Assembly: GCA_036852015.1 (NCBI GenBank)
Contig: JAANDG010000125.1
Location: 241,670 to 305,669 of the forward strand
DNA from: Pelodera strongyloides
Lineage: Eukaryota; Nematoda; Chromadorea; Rhabditida; Rhabditidae
Direction: 5' to 3'
Length of the DNA: 64,000 nucleotides
Shown here in pieces: positions 49,436 through 63,700 of the stretch. The notes beneath the pieces were generated by a model. It was not told the origin of the DNA, did not search any database, and saw only the letters and a list, made by a program, of their open reading frames with translations. Made by a program: the position numbers and the translations under genes. Numbering within the stretch: the first letter of the stretch is position 1; each line of letters begins with the position of its first letter.

Positions 49436-50146
49436 AGATGGAGGTACCAGTTGGCTTACAATGCTTTCTCACTCCTAGTTTGCACTGATCGTATACGCCC
49501 CCGAGTGCACAACCACAACACTAAGGAACCTTGACGTACAAGCCGCGTGGAAACGGCGTGCACAACGCATTTGACAAGGTGAAGCGTGCAAATCGCCGTC
49601 CAAGCGTGCACGTCGCGCTTGAGCCGCTTGCACGCCAAGTTACAGAAGAACATAAAGGCTACTTGAAACGTACACTCCGCAGCTAGCATTTTCAGGCAAA
49701 TTTACTCTTGAGAAAATGATATCTCCATTTCCATTTTACTGAAGCAGAATGATGACGAATCTAGCTATGTTTGTGATTATTGGTAGGGAATACAACTCTT
49801 TTTAATTGAAATCGCAATATAAAAAAATCCGGAAAGTTTAGGTTTATTAGTGGAATGATGAAAGGTTTATTTATAGCAGTCAACACTCTACCCGCTCTGT
49901 GCCAATCGAAGGTTAGTGAATTTTAGTTCATAGGGTAAGACAGTTTATCTAATTTTCCACGTTTTCAAGAAAGGAGTTGCACACAGTTATAATTTTAATG
50001 CTATTAGATCCAGTCTCACTAATGTCCTTTTTTTGGTAGAGAATGTGTCCTAAGATAGCTTATTACAACGGAATGAATTTAAGAAAAAAAGAATATAATC
50101 ATTACATGAAATTATTTCAATTCTTCAGAAGGACGGGAAACTTCAG

Positions 50147-51289
50147 AAGTGGAAGAATCTACCAATCACCGTCGAGAAGTTCATCGAGTCCAAGTGCACG
50201 AAACCGGGAGAGGAAAACAATTGTGAGGTGAGTTGTTCATTTTGAGTGCCTACATATTCGCTTTAATAAATAACCCGAGACTTGAAAGCATTCTACTGTG
50301 GTCGTATGCACGAACGCCGGGAATATGCTCCCAGCCTCCCAATGGGAGGTGAAAAGGGATCACACGAATCAGAGACACGCAGAGACAAACGCTCCCAACA
50401 CTGTAGGAACTATTTACTATGGACGGTTTGCTATCTTACAGGTAATCGATAAACTGTGCTCTAACGGCGCTATTATTGATTCGGGATGCCTGCTCGCCTA
50501 CGATCGATTCTGCAAGGAGTTCTCACGCGAACAGACAACCCAATGTGCCAACCTCTTCCAGGGAAACTGCGAGTTAGTTTATTTTAAATTTAAGTGACGA
50601 CGACTCCGTCTTCAATAGCTCGGATGCAATAACAATTTTTTTTTGTCACGTAGTAAATCCTAGTCTTTACCTACCTCAGCATGATCAAATTTTACGACTA
50701 GCACGTGCCAATTAAGGAAAACTACACTATGTGTTTCAGTGGACACACAGTGCGAAACAATCGCACTACCGTAGCACACAATAATCTACCGTAGTACAGT
50801 AACCCTAACTCTACTTCAGATCCTGCGTCCTGGGCAAGAAAGGCAACGACCCTTCCCAGGTCTGCGAGGAACTATTCGCTAAGAATAAGGATAAAGCGTG
50901 CGGAAATCTGAAAAAGGCCTCCCAATTCTTTAAAGCTGTGGATTCGGCAAAGTTGAGGTACGGCCCACCACCAAATTTCGTGAAAATTCAAGTTGCTAAT
51001 TTAACAAAAAATTCAACTCTAGGTATCGCCGCATTGTTGCGGCGTGCCTTTATGTGCGCCGGCGGTTCGCGGGCCTATGCAAAAAGATGTGCTAAATAGA
51101 CTGTTGGTTACATGTGCGGCGACTGTGCAGCTTCACGCTCATCACAAGGAATGCGTTTTAATTTGGAACTCGTCATCTTTACGTCATATTTTCAGTTCCA
51201 ATCTCATCTTCGCAATCCTGACGCTTGGCCTGGGACTCATTATATTTTCCTCGGTTGCTTCGTTCGTCATCTCACTCATTTCAAAATAG
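50147..51289 (+). CDS. Unrecognised cysteine-rich protein, copy B, with C-terminal hydrophobic segment
   Basis: Exons 50147-50227, 50442-50572, 50820-50979 and 51023-51289, all in phase; the third intron is only 43 bases. It reads VEKFIESKCTKPGEENNC, VIDKLCSNGAIIDSGCLLAY, SCVLGKKGNDPSQVCEELFA and KACGNLKKASQFFK. The last exon ends with a strongly hydrophobic stretch (LIFAILTLGLGLIIFSSVAS) just before TAG, suggesting a membrane anchor or GPI signal. An alternative 41-base intron (gttttaatt to ttttcag, 51151-51195 area) would replace that tail with a non-hydrophobic one ending near 51324. No start exon was found. Function unknown. Confidence 0.7.
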
Positions 51290-52044
51290 ACCTCTTAAAA
51301 GATCCCGCTACACATCTACAGTAGTCAAGCTGTCGCCGCAAACCAGATAGCCATAAAATGTCGTTTTCTTACCTAAAACAACTACTTTTCTCCACCTAAA
51401 ACACCTTTCATGTCTCAAGAAAACCTGCGCTTAGCTGATTTGGATTAAGAGGTATCAATGATTAGCTCCAAGCAATTTATAGGGCTTCACCATTCGTTCG
51501 AAACATGTCTCTTAACATTGAATATAATAATAAACATTTGAAATCCACGTTTTTACATTCATATCTTATGCAAAGCAGTTTGTCCACAAGTTGTGCGCTC
51601 AGAAGGCCAAACTGACCCCAAATATCTTGCATTTACATATTATCGAGACACATTTTAATAATTTTATTTCGCCTTATAAATTATAAAAGTAAATAAAATT
51701 ATGTTAATTATACTAAATAATAATTCAGCAATAATAACAAGACCTACATTTCTAGACATGTGATGTCAACAATAACGAAAAAGTAAATGAATACACAAAC
51801 ATAAGTATCACACCGGAAAACTCGAAACTATTCATAGTAAACGTAATCGTAAAAAAACGCTGTCAATTCATCAACAAATACCACGAAAGCACAATGTTGA
51901 TAACAAATTTCCAAAAAAGATCAATCATTTGAGGATATAGATATTCAGTAACCTTTATTACATTTTTCACCAATAAACGAAAAAAGAGTTGGAAGTCTCT
52001 AAATGCAGTACCCGAGAAATAGTGTGATGGAGATATAATTAAAA

Positions 52045-52170
52045 TTAAAAGGTCAGGCTCACGTAAACCTTTACCGAATTCCATTTACTACTACTCTTCA
52101 AATACAACTGCAAACACAAAAAAAAACTGCAATTCGGTATATACATTTTTCGTGAGCCTGACTCTTTAAA
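52045..52170. mobile_element. Small inverted-repeat element
   Basis: About 126 bp with terminal inverted repeats GGTCAGGCTCACG and CGTGAGCCTGAC plus AAAG/CTTT ends. It resembles a miniature of the TTAAAGGG group. Confidence 0.65.
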
Positions 52171-52507
52171 CGAACTTGTCTCAAATAAACCGTCAGCGTT
52201 CAACGACAAGAATGAATTACATTTGTCCTTGATTTCACCCGAAACCCTCAATTCCTCTCATCATAAAATACATAAACTTTGGTAATCGATAAATAAGACC
52301 GGCACCCGGCACTACTCTGACAGCACATGGCATACTGTAACTTTAAATCAATAAATCGAATCAGACATTGTCTTTATCAAGAATCAACAGAAAAAATCTC
52401 TTCCCATATCCAGAAACTACTACCAGCTAAAGTGTGTTGCCTTCCGAGATTACACTATGCCGACCACTGAGAAAACTAAAAAAATCAATAACTAATCTGC
52501 TAATCTT

Positions 52508-55208
52508 CTAATCAATATCCGATCCATCGCCTTCTCCGTAAATCTTCTCCATGCCCAACATGATTCGCATTTGAGATCCAGTTTTCACAATCAATTGACC
52601 TTCCACCGCGTCCGTATGTCGTTTAAAGCCAGTCACCTGAATTGAAACAGTCACTATCATGTTGCGTCACAATTTGCAATGCTGATCTTGTTATTTAGTC
52701 TTACTAAGTTCTACCAATAGAACAAAATAAAATACGCACAGAAAAGGAAAGGTAAGCAAAAAGTGTACTTGTCATGAAAATCACATCACGGTCAATTGTT
52801 TGTACAATAGCTCTACATGTGATCCTCATTTTTTTCGTATCCTCGGACACACTGGTGTAATTAAAAATATGAAAGATCAGGTAATCTACAAATCAGTTCG
52901 GAAAACGAAAATACATACTTTTCTACAAAGATTCTTTGAGAGCAGTTCTTTACCTCTACAACAATGCCGTCCATTGCTTTCATATGTAACCAGATTCAGT
53001 TTAACATAACAACTGAATCTAGTTAACAAGTAACACATAAACTCACAAAATGCTTCTCCCTTGCATGGCTGCTCATTTCCTCCCTAGGGAACCTTTCATC
53101 ACATACAGTACACAGGAGATGCCCCGCAGTTTCCCCATCAACGGTCGTGTGCTGGGACTCGTAATGCCGCAAGAACTTGTGACCCTGAACCCGTAAAAAT
53201 TGCACTAAAAATGAAGTTGCAAGCAAAACACCAACAGTCTGTTTCCGACCCAAGTTATAGGGTTTCCAAGTATGCTGACAATTTACCGTATCTTGGAACT
53301 ACACAAGATTTTTTTTCATACTATACATGCAAGTTTCGTGCAGAAATACGGTAGTATTGACAGAATCACACCGAATTTTTTTGGGATACTTCGATACTTG
53401 GCAACCCCATTAGTTGTTTTCTATGCGGATTATGAGTTTAACCTTACCTTTTCCCCTTTCTACGTTACGATTACGCGATAAAAAAACGTTCTATTAAAAA
53501 GTTATTCCAACCCCTACACAAAATCGCAAAATCTTCATCAAGAAAGGCTTACTTGATTTAATGACATAAAAAATAATAACACGAAACAAAATTCTGCAAA
53601 AATATATATAAATCACTCACCTCCGCATCACCCTTGAAGCATATACTGCATTCACGGCACAAGAAGAATCTGGAAAGAATTCTTACAAAATCAAAAACGC
53701 CCTACAAAACTGCCGAGCATAAAAAATAATGAATTTTTATGAGGCACAGCCAAATCCTAGCAACAACAACAAAAAAAGGCTACATACACTGTGCATTCTA
53801 TCAACTCCATGTATCGGAAAACTCAACAACTAAGGAATAATACCCAGTCCTTACTTTATTAATACAATACATATTATTGATTTTACTACCTGCATTTAGA
53901 GATTTACATACCAACCCTCATATCGTCATAACCAACTCGACACGCTCTTTTTATACTTATTTTTCTGTCTTTTTCACACCGCTTTAGCGGTGAGCCAGTG
54001 ATGCGCTCTCTCAAAGAGCATAAAAAAAAATGAAAAATTCTACCTTCTAAATCCGTGCATTGCCGTATGTGTGATCAATTGTCCAAGATCCGGAAGTCGC
54101 TTCTGCCACGCGTCGAGTGTACCACAAAGAAGACAGCAGTTCGCATCAGGAGCACCGCTTCTGAAAGAGAAAGATCCAATAATTCAACATTGATGAATTT
54201 TAGCTACAAATGAAAAATCGGGCTTTTGGTCGAGCGGGGGTCGAACTACGGCTATCCGGGCTCCGGGCCAATGTGTTTACCATTACGCTACCGGCACCCA
54301 TCACCAATATTCATTCGCACAGCGAGTAAAGGTCTCCATAGTTAGTTATGAATGTCCTTTTTCAACATTCAACTGTAACTTTTAGAGGCGCGGTTCTACA
54401 ACAAGGGCTACAAAGCAAAGGAGCAAAGGCAAAGGCGTGACGAGCTAAGGCGACTACCCACTTTGCACTATTGGAATCGGGGCTAAAAATCAGACTCCAT
54501 ACAAAATCAAATGAAATATAAAAATACACTAGAGAAATCATGTTTCAAGTTATGCATATAAGCCAATAACACGAATAGAAACCGCTAATTCCTATTCACA
54601 CATTGCGTTTTTAGTGTTTTGTTTATGAAAAGATACACAAAACACTACTAAAGATCGTTTACTCAGGACAATCATAACCATGATACTACCAAACAAGAAA
54701 TGAAAGTGAATGATGAAGCAAATTAAGATAAGCATTAAAATAAAAAATAAACCCACAGTTCCATCTCCCTATGACTTTCTTCATGAGCGCAACACGTTTC
54801 CTTGCTGTAGAACCGCGTCGAACAATACCTAAAACATGAAAATACAACAAAACTAAATCTTCTACAGTCTACAGTGAAAAATCAAAAAATGCATCGTAGT
54901 AGTAATTAGGAATCGAAACTAATACACCTCCGATACAACCAAACTAAACATAATGTATAGATAAATGGAGGAACCCATTTGGTGTATATTCACTGGTTTT
55001 TTCGTTGGCAAACCCATTACTTTGTCATGATCAAGTTTTCCCGAAAACCGTTGGCAACTGGTCACAAAATGTTCAGTGATGGCATTTTTCTGCGGTTTTG
55101 GCAATTATTGCGTTTTGTTTTCCTGATAATGTAAAAAAAAGAAACAAATCTCACTGGCTAGCATGCGGCAGCTCATGTTGCGCCAAATGTGTGCGAAGGC
55201 CCCCCCCC

Positions 55209-55307
<99 letters not shown>

Positions 55308-55884
55308 ACCCACCCCACCCACCACCGCTCAACGATTCAAAAATTTTGTCGCATGCTCTGATCGGACACGCGACTTTGACCGATAACGGACGGAAGCTAT
55401 TGCCTGGAACGATAAAATTGAATATTATAAAACGTATAAAACGCGAATACAACAACCGTACAGTGAATAAAATTCAGTTAGCAGATAGATCATGTTCACT
55501 CTCAAAAACACACACATAAGTTAAAATAGTCAAAGGTCAAATAGATTCACGTATGTTGTTTCTTTATCATTTTAAGGATTTTGAGTACAAATAGCAACTC
55601 TCATGGAATTAAAAAATAAAAATCATACCAAGTTTAGCAATCGCCCTCTTCACATGCTCTCGATAATAGTGTTCGACGGCCTCTTGCTGAAAGAATTCGT
55701 ATATATAAAACAAGAAAATTCTGGGGAAAAAAAAACATTTAAAAAACAGCGATCAACTGACCACACTTCACAGTTCTAATGCGATTTTCCAAATAGTTGA
55801 AAAAAGCAGCAGGAAAACTTATATAGTGTAATAAACAAATAAAAATAATAAGATTAAGAGGCAAACGTAAAAATCAAAAAAAAA

Positions 55885-55939
<55 letters not shown>

Positions 55940-58900
55940 GTGATGTATCAACGGTTAAGGTAAGTAAAACACGGCACTTGATGTTACAAAATACTAAAAG
56001 TGACAAAAAAACCTCGACATACCTCGTCTGCTACAGTAACTGGACAGTCCAAGCACACGTATTTATGTCCATTTGTATGCAACGAATGCATTATGAGCAT
56101 ACGCTCCGTTGGAATTGTCCGGGAGCAAAACTGGAAAAATAATACTTAATTTTGGCACAAATACCATGTTTGCCAAAATTTTGCAACGGTGATTCTACTT
56201 TCGGCTCACTTATTAGATAACTAGTCCGCCGTTACAGTCTCTTCGGCGGTGTCCTTTCTTTTTTCTCTTTATTATTTTTACTTCTGTTTACTGATCATTC
56301 CATTTATATTTATTTGATTGTCTATAATAAAGATTCACACATACACTGAACCGCTCGTGATAACTCCATAATCCATTTATACATACACAACAAAGGTTCG
56401 TGATTATACAGAAATAAGACAAACTGATTTCCAATAATAGCCGATTCTTATTCTACCACAACTTCTCAATCCATGAATCCAAAGTAAACTTACATTGCAC
56501 GGTTTGCCGATCTCATTATTCTCCGTACTCTTGCCATTGTTTACCGAGTTTCCTCGACGAATCGTCTTCTTGGGCAACACCACCGCTGGCGTGCTAAACA
56601 GAATATTAAGCTCGAAACCAAAAATCATCATCTAATATAAAACTCTACATATGCACAATGTTTCACAACTTAAATAAAAATCTTCACGCGGGATGGCGAC
56701 AGTAAACAACTAACAAGACGAAAAAGGCTAATAATGCAAAATGAGTATAACAACTATACTATAAACCCAGAAATCCAGAAAAGACATAAAACACAGCATT
56801 TACTTTGCGCAGATCTCTGCGGATTATTGCGGAACAAGCAGCGCCGGGAGCATGTTCGAAGGGAACATGCTCCCGGCGCGTAAACTACCTATTATCAATT
56901 ACTAGACGAAACACGAAAGTAAGTAATTAATAACTAATTAAAGCTCCAACCTCTCCTCCACTATAATATCGTCATCATCATCATCTTCATCATCGCTCAA
57001 GTCAATTACTTCCGCCGGTTGCTTTGCCTGGGGTCGCAATGTGGGCGGAGCCGTTGATGTCTAAAATGACTTTATGTTCAAAGCATATCTTGCATGTTAA
57101 AATGGTAATCTTGTGGTTGTCACTTATTTAAAGTACAACGTGGCTAGCTTTCACCACTGCCGCATGTCAATCAGGACGAATGCCATTATGACAAACTATC
57201 AAAAATACTCCAAAAACAAACAAGACAGTTCATCGACATCCATCAGCATAAATGGTGCTCATGCAAATGTTTAACCGATTTTGAAATAAATGATGAACAA
57301 CCGCACTCCTATGTATATGTTCAAAGCGAACTCGATTCTTTATTCGAATCATACTCATACTCATCTGCACATGATGCACGGGAATTCAGTTAGACAAAAT
57401 ACGTTTCAACTGGCTGTTATACCGCACAAACTGTTTTCCTAAAAGTGCACATAGCAATGAAAGGCAATCATACAAAGCAGGTCGACCAAAAAATGTTATA
57501 CTACGTTCTCGGCGCGCAGCGCGGACATGCGAATCCGGGTCCGCGGGAAAGATATGGCTTTTTGACATGGGAAAGGCGGAGACGCAGAAAAGAGGGCGGG
57601 GCTTGTTTCTCTCTGTCTCGAGTTTTTCAATGCAACCTTTCCCGCGGACGCGGATTCGCATGTCCGTGCTGTGTGTCTGAGGACCAGACTAACGTAAACG
57701 TATTCCTACCGATGGCCCGGAGTCACTTATAGTCGATTCCACCTCCAGTACCTCCGGCTCTTCGCTGGTCCGATCACGCTCATCCCTCACATAAGATTGC
57801 AAATTGGTTTTGCGTTTAATTCCAATCAGATTGTGCCTCACGTGATCTGCCTGTTGTATAAGGGCAAGGCCAGTGCTTTGCGTGACCGTATTGCGCTAAA
57901 GCAAATAATAAATTCTAAGCACTCTGCACTGAAGACATTTCAAAAAAAAAAAATGTAGATTTCGAAAACCGACAGTCGGTACGGAAGACACGTCGCTTTC
58001 GAAACGCATAATCAATAATGTATATATACCCATGCACTATATGCAAAGTCCTGCGCGAGTTTTCGTCTAATCATGCTAATTTGCATGCAACATATGGGAA
58101 GGCAAGAATCGAAAATCCATTTCAGAAATCGGCTGTCATACCGCTTTAAACTCTAGAAAACGCACCGGTGCAATATCTGGGGGAGTGCCGACTGATGGTG
58201 GAAGTACTACCTTGGTGGCCTGGTAGATTTGATTTCCACGCCGAACCTAAATAAGGCAAGTCAACTCATTCATTTTTCGTAAGTCTGTGACAAGGGAGCT
58301 GAAACGGATTACCTGAGAAAACCGGGTTCTTTTTCATCCAAATGTTGAACAACTGCATTCCTAAGAATTAAGTGGCCGAAGTGGGTTCGAGATTTTATTC
58401 CCTAATAACACTTGCTTGCATATAAAGCTTGAGAATACCCGCCATCCAACAAATGTTTCAAAAACCGGATGTAAAGCGTTAACCGCTACCGCACCCACCA
58501 CAGAAACACTACGGCCTCATCACTAACCTGCGCATGTGCACGCGCCGTAACCGCACGATTTTGCGCTGCGGCTGATGGTAGTCCAATCGCGCGGCCAAGG
58601 TTCTGCATTGATGCACGGGTGTTAGGCGGGTTGAGCTTCTAGAAAGGAAAATAAATAATCGGAATGGCAAAGGCATGAAAACCACAATAAATATACATTG
58701 TGATAGGACTATAGGACACAAAGTAAATACGATTTGTTTACCATTGATGCTAATAACCACATCGTGCAAAATTCACGTGTAATGTGGCTAATATAGCATG
58801 ACATATTAATATATATTCACGAAAAAAACCCAGCTGTGTAAACAACTAATTTACAGACTATTAGAGTTAATAAAAAATATATAATAAAACTGACCAGTCT

Positions 58901-60755
58901 CGACCCGATGCCTTGCCCATTAAGAGCTAATCGTTGCGGGGGCGTCACGGACCCTCCACCATTGCTGTACTTAAACTCCTGAACAGAAAACAGCGATGAG
59001 CATATATGCAAGCTATTAAAGCGAAAGACCGCCCGGTTTTTGAAACAGCATTCCTATGCAGCTTATGCAAATGTACATAAATTAGAATAAAAAAAATCGA
59101 GCAAAAATCGAGTAACTTTCAGTGGACCACGATGCGTTCCAAAAACCGGCCGGTATTTCGATTTAAAAGATGGCAATTCGCAGCGAGCAATAGGGCAACA
59201 AACAATATCTACCTCATCTTGGTCATAACATGCATATCACCATTGATTGGAAAAAAACCAAGCTATGTAGAATCACAGTCACTAGTCGTAGGCTCACTCA
59301 TTGCTAGGGCTAGGGGCAACAAACTACAAATACGAAAATAACAAAGGACTCACAGGTTCTTGCCCAGTACTCGATTGGTATTCAGCCGCGAATCGCTGCA
59401 GGTTCATCTAAACAATAAAACAACAATGTTGCGCTACTCGTGCTATGCTGCGTAAGTTCTTTCGCATAACCGCATAACACCAAGTTTGGAGCTAGGCACT
59501 GCTACACACCATGTCTCACCCTGCCATACGAAATGTGAAAACTATGCTCTGCTGGACACACGTAATTATTATGCAAATAAAAATAAAATGAACATACAGT
59601 ACACAATATACACACTGTAAATATGGAACACAATTTACGCATAATATATGGCACACACGTCATAAACCTCGTGTCATTCACTTTAATAAAAAATATAACT
59701 TACAAGTCCGCGACACTCCCCGCAAGATACCATTGGATGGGCTGCGGCAACAAAGGAGCGATGCGAACAAACGGACGGCTCCACACAACGAACCTGAAAC
59801 GAAGACCTTGCATTTATTATACGAATTAACTGATAAATTAGTCTGCAAGACTGCAACTACCGTTTCAATAGAATAATACCACACCATCCCCGAACTCCAC
59901 CACCACGAAACACGGTATTGACCTTCTTCTTTAAAGCAGTATTGTACCTACTTCTGGAAATTTGCATATGATACGCATATCCTATGCAAAAATTTGGTGC
60001 TCGTCCGGCGCTTTCGGCACCAAATTTACATAGGACACATAGAATATTGCGCAGCATATGCAAAATTCCCGAAATAGGTATAATACTGCTTTAACATCTT
60101 TTCTCTTCTCACCACTGATTTACTAATAAAAACTAGAAACAAAAACAGTAGAAAAACATACAACTTCCATTCGGAGCCGCTCTTTGTGAGTTTCCACATT
60201 TTCTGGATTGTAATGAAGCATAGCCGCTGGTAAAACGCCCATTCGACACTCATTGGAGGTAGAATGCAACTGGAACACACATATTTACTGCTTTCTCAAT
60301 TCCTGCCAAAAAACATGTGGCATCATTCCGTAACTCATACGTGTAATACATTCGCAGGGTTTGTACAATTCAAACCGTAAGCTAAGGGTTTAGCATCGGA
60401 AACAAGCCAGCTAGCAAGTCACCACTTATACATGTCAAAATTCAAATGTTCCTAGCTCACCTTTTGTCAGTTACATCCAAAATTATCTACGGTAAGACCA
60501 AGCCTATGCCCTAGGCTTTACCTAAAAGCCCCTAAGCCATTCTCAAGCGCAAGCCCGGTGTACCGTATACTGGATACTTACCGGATTACTTCGATCAATC
60601 CGGCATCTATTAACAGCCACATGATCGGCAATAGAGGATCCTTTGGTAGAAGCCACATTGCACGATTTACAAAAGTAGAGCATCGGCACGTTGTGAATCT
60701 CACTCAGGTGACCATAAAGCTCTGGTTCCTATAATAATATTAATAATAACAATTG

Positions 60756-60786
<31 letters not shown>

Positions 60787-63700
60787 TTGATATTAATAAT
60801 AATATTATTATTAATTAATTAATATTAATAAGAATATTATTATTAATAAATAATAATAATAATAACCTTAATATAATTCGAAGTCCTCTCTTTTCTTCAA
60901 GAACCCAAGTTTTAGCTCCAACTTTGCAAAAGGTATTCGTTAGTTAAGATTCCAAAATAAGGGGATATACATAATCGCGGATCTATATTACTACACAATG
61001 CAGATTACTGTATGCAAACTTGCAGAGTTGAAAATCTAAAACATAAACCACAGATTTCGCTACAAGCATTCTACAATAACCACTAACAATTCTAAAAGCG
61101 AGATACCGGCCGTTTTTGAAACACATCGAAAGACCAGTATTCTTATGCAGCATATGCAAATGAACATAAATTGGAATAAAAAATCGAGCTAAATTGGAGC
61201 AAATTAGCATAAATACGTAAGAATTCAGCTGTCCTGTCCACGATGCGTTTCAAAAGCCGGCCGGTATTTCGCTTTAAGAAAGCTAAAGCTCTACTCTACT
61301 AATCAAAAACTCACCTCCGTGTAGCAGACTTTACACTCGTGACACGCAAAGGTCAGTTGGCCATTCAAATGAGCACGATCGTGAATAACCTTCAGCTGCT
61401 GACTGTACGAGATCATCGAACACTTTGCACAACTGTAAAATCAAAAATAGGACAATGCATAGAAATAGTGAAATACCGCTAACCCAACCATAAAGTAACA
61501 ACGTTGTTCACAAAATTAGAACATGACAATCAGTGCAGGATCAGTGTAGGATAACAACTTATTTTTATAGTCAGTTGTCAGTTCATCTCCGGCATCTTAG
61601 AACATGAAACATAAAAGTCTGGTCGAGCTTACATCATAGAGTATTAAGGTTACACTTTCGCCGAGAAAGTACCATCCAAGTTCACTTTTCCGCCTTCGCG
61701 CAGTTTTACATTAGGTGTATGCAACAACGCTGGAGGTGTATGCAAATTTCCTATTCTGCTGTAGGTAAAATTCTACTATGCGAAACTGCGATAACATGGA
61801 TGATACTGTAACATAAATACTCTATCACATCGGAAATACTATAGACGGATACAGGGCCCGGCAAAAAAGATAAATTGATAGATCCTTCCGGAATCCGGAA
61901 ACAACATACTTTTGTTGATCAGTCGAGCTGTGGTTTGCCATATGACCGGCAAGCTGAGGGAGTGAATCAAAGGCCACACAACACGTGCGACAAACGTAGA
62001 TAATCGTTCCCAACGGTATGCCGAGCTCCTGGAGTGGAAAACATTTTGGAGAGAAAAGTCTATCGACAAAATTTAAAGCGGTACGACGGACGGGTTTTGA
62101 AACGTATAAATACATTCCCAACCCGTACTTGCAAGCATACCCTACACAAAAAGACAAATTCAGTGTCTTCAAACAAAACCGGCCCTTTAAAGCGAAATAC
62201 CGGTTGGTTTTTGAAACATATCGAGTACACCAGCATTCTTATGCAGCCTATGCAAATGACAATTAGAATAAAAAATCGAGCCAAATTCGAGCAAATTAGC
62301 ATAAATACGTAAGAATCCACGATGCGTTTAAAAAACCGGATGTTACGACGCTTTAAGGACTTTAACACATACCTCTGTACAAGTGCCACCCGCGTCAAAT
62401 CGATGTGCCGTTCGCAAGTGTTCAGTCAACGATTTCTTCGTGAAGAACATTGTGCTGCATCTGGGGCATTTGATCTTGTCACGTTGCATTTGTTGAGAAG
62501 CCACCACCGAGGGAAGAGTACCAGCGGGGCTGAAAAAATATACATTACAATGAAGTATAGGTGAAAATAAAGCTTTGAGAATCGCGAGGATATATTCTTG
62601 GTCTACGTCTACCTATCAGAAAGCACTGAACGCAGCAACCTCAGGCAATTGATACATTACTCAGGACCTCTGCAGAGCGTGTCGTAAGCAAACTTTGAAT
62701 TTGACCCCTTCAATAAAGGTGCACGCCCTTGTAGCGTACAAGACAAGATTTATTTGTTTATCATAGAAACCGCCACCGAATTAGCCACACGCAATATCAG
62801 TCTATCCCTGAAAATAATGCTGAAAGCACCAAAAACACCAATATAGTTAAACGGTTTGTGAGTTAAGTTAAGCAAAACTTGGTCCTAACTCTGCACACAA
62901 TACGAAAATACTCACTGTGAAACCTCAGCGACCACGGCCAGTTCGTCATCGGCGGATGCGTCCACAACCTCGCGTATCGATACGACATTCTGGGTCTGAA
63001 ATCACATCGTTTACCATATCAACAAATACAGCAAATGAAAAACCTACATCGAATCCAACACAATGTTGAGCAAAGTGGGCAACAAACATAAAAAAACAGA
63101 ACCACTCCCCATCCCTAACACGTAGTTTTTCACTCATCACACTGTCACTACCGACTCACATGTCTTCTCATCACCCATGTAATTAATGTAATATAATTAA
63201 TTCGATGCCGCTTATACAAAAACAAACCCACTCGCCGAAGGCACGAACTTGTACATTTATATTGTATGCATGGAAACATCGCATATAATGCGGCTGCAAT
63301 TGTCCCTCAAATATGTTGCAAAATGCAAACCACTTGTCATACCGCTTTAAACTACTCACCGAAAGCACAGCCAGATCGCCAAGTTCGTTCTGCCCCTCAT
63401 CGTCCTCTTCAAAGTACTGCCCGCCGCGCTCCGATTGACGTGCTGCCGTCTAAAGTTTTTAAAGAGGTATGATGCGTGGTTACTTGACACTTTTACCAAA
63501 CAACAATTATAAACTGTGAGTGAAGCTGAGACTGCAAATGTATTATGGGCAACTTTTCTGCCGTTCTAAGCTTTGCTGCACAGAATGGCATCAGAGGAAG
63601 TCTTTTCCCGCCTTGTTGTCAGCCTTCATTCATCTTTCCATCATACTTCACACAACAGAAAACTGCAGACAGAAACAGAGAAAACTGCTTATTCTTGGTT

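Larger units (their letters stand above)
48674..50328. repeat. Tandem segmental duplication, unit 2
   Basis: This is the second copy of the preceding unit. Its right boundary, after gaatatgc, leads into sequence not present after unit 1 and on to the rest of the cysteine-rich gene, so this unit holds the exon in its original context. The left boundary coincides with the end of the palindromic element at 46578-46995. Confidence 0.93.

Noticed and set aside
55098..55519. Poly-proline and poly-glycine open frames
   Set aside because: They arise from the C homopolymer; the real coding there is the split zinc-finger exon on the minus strand.
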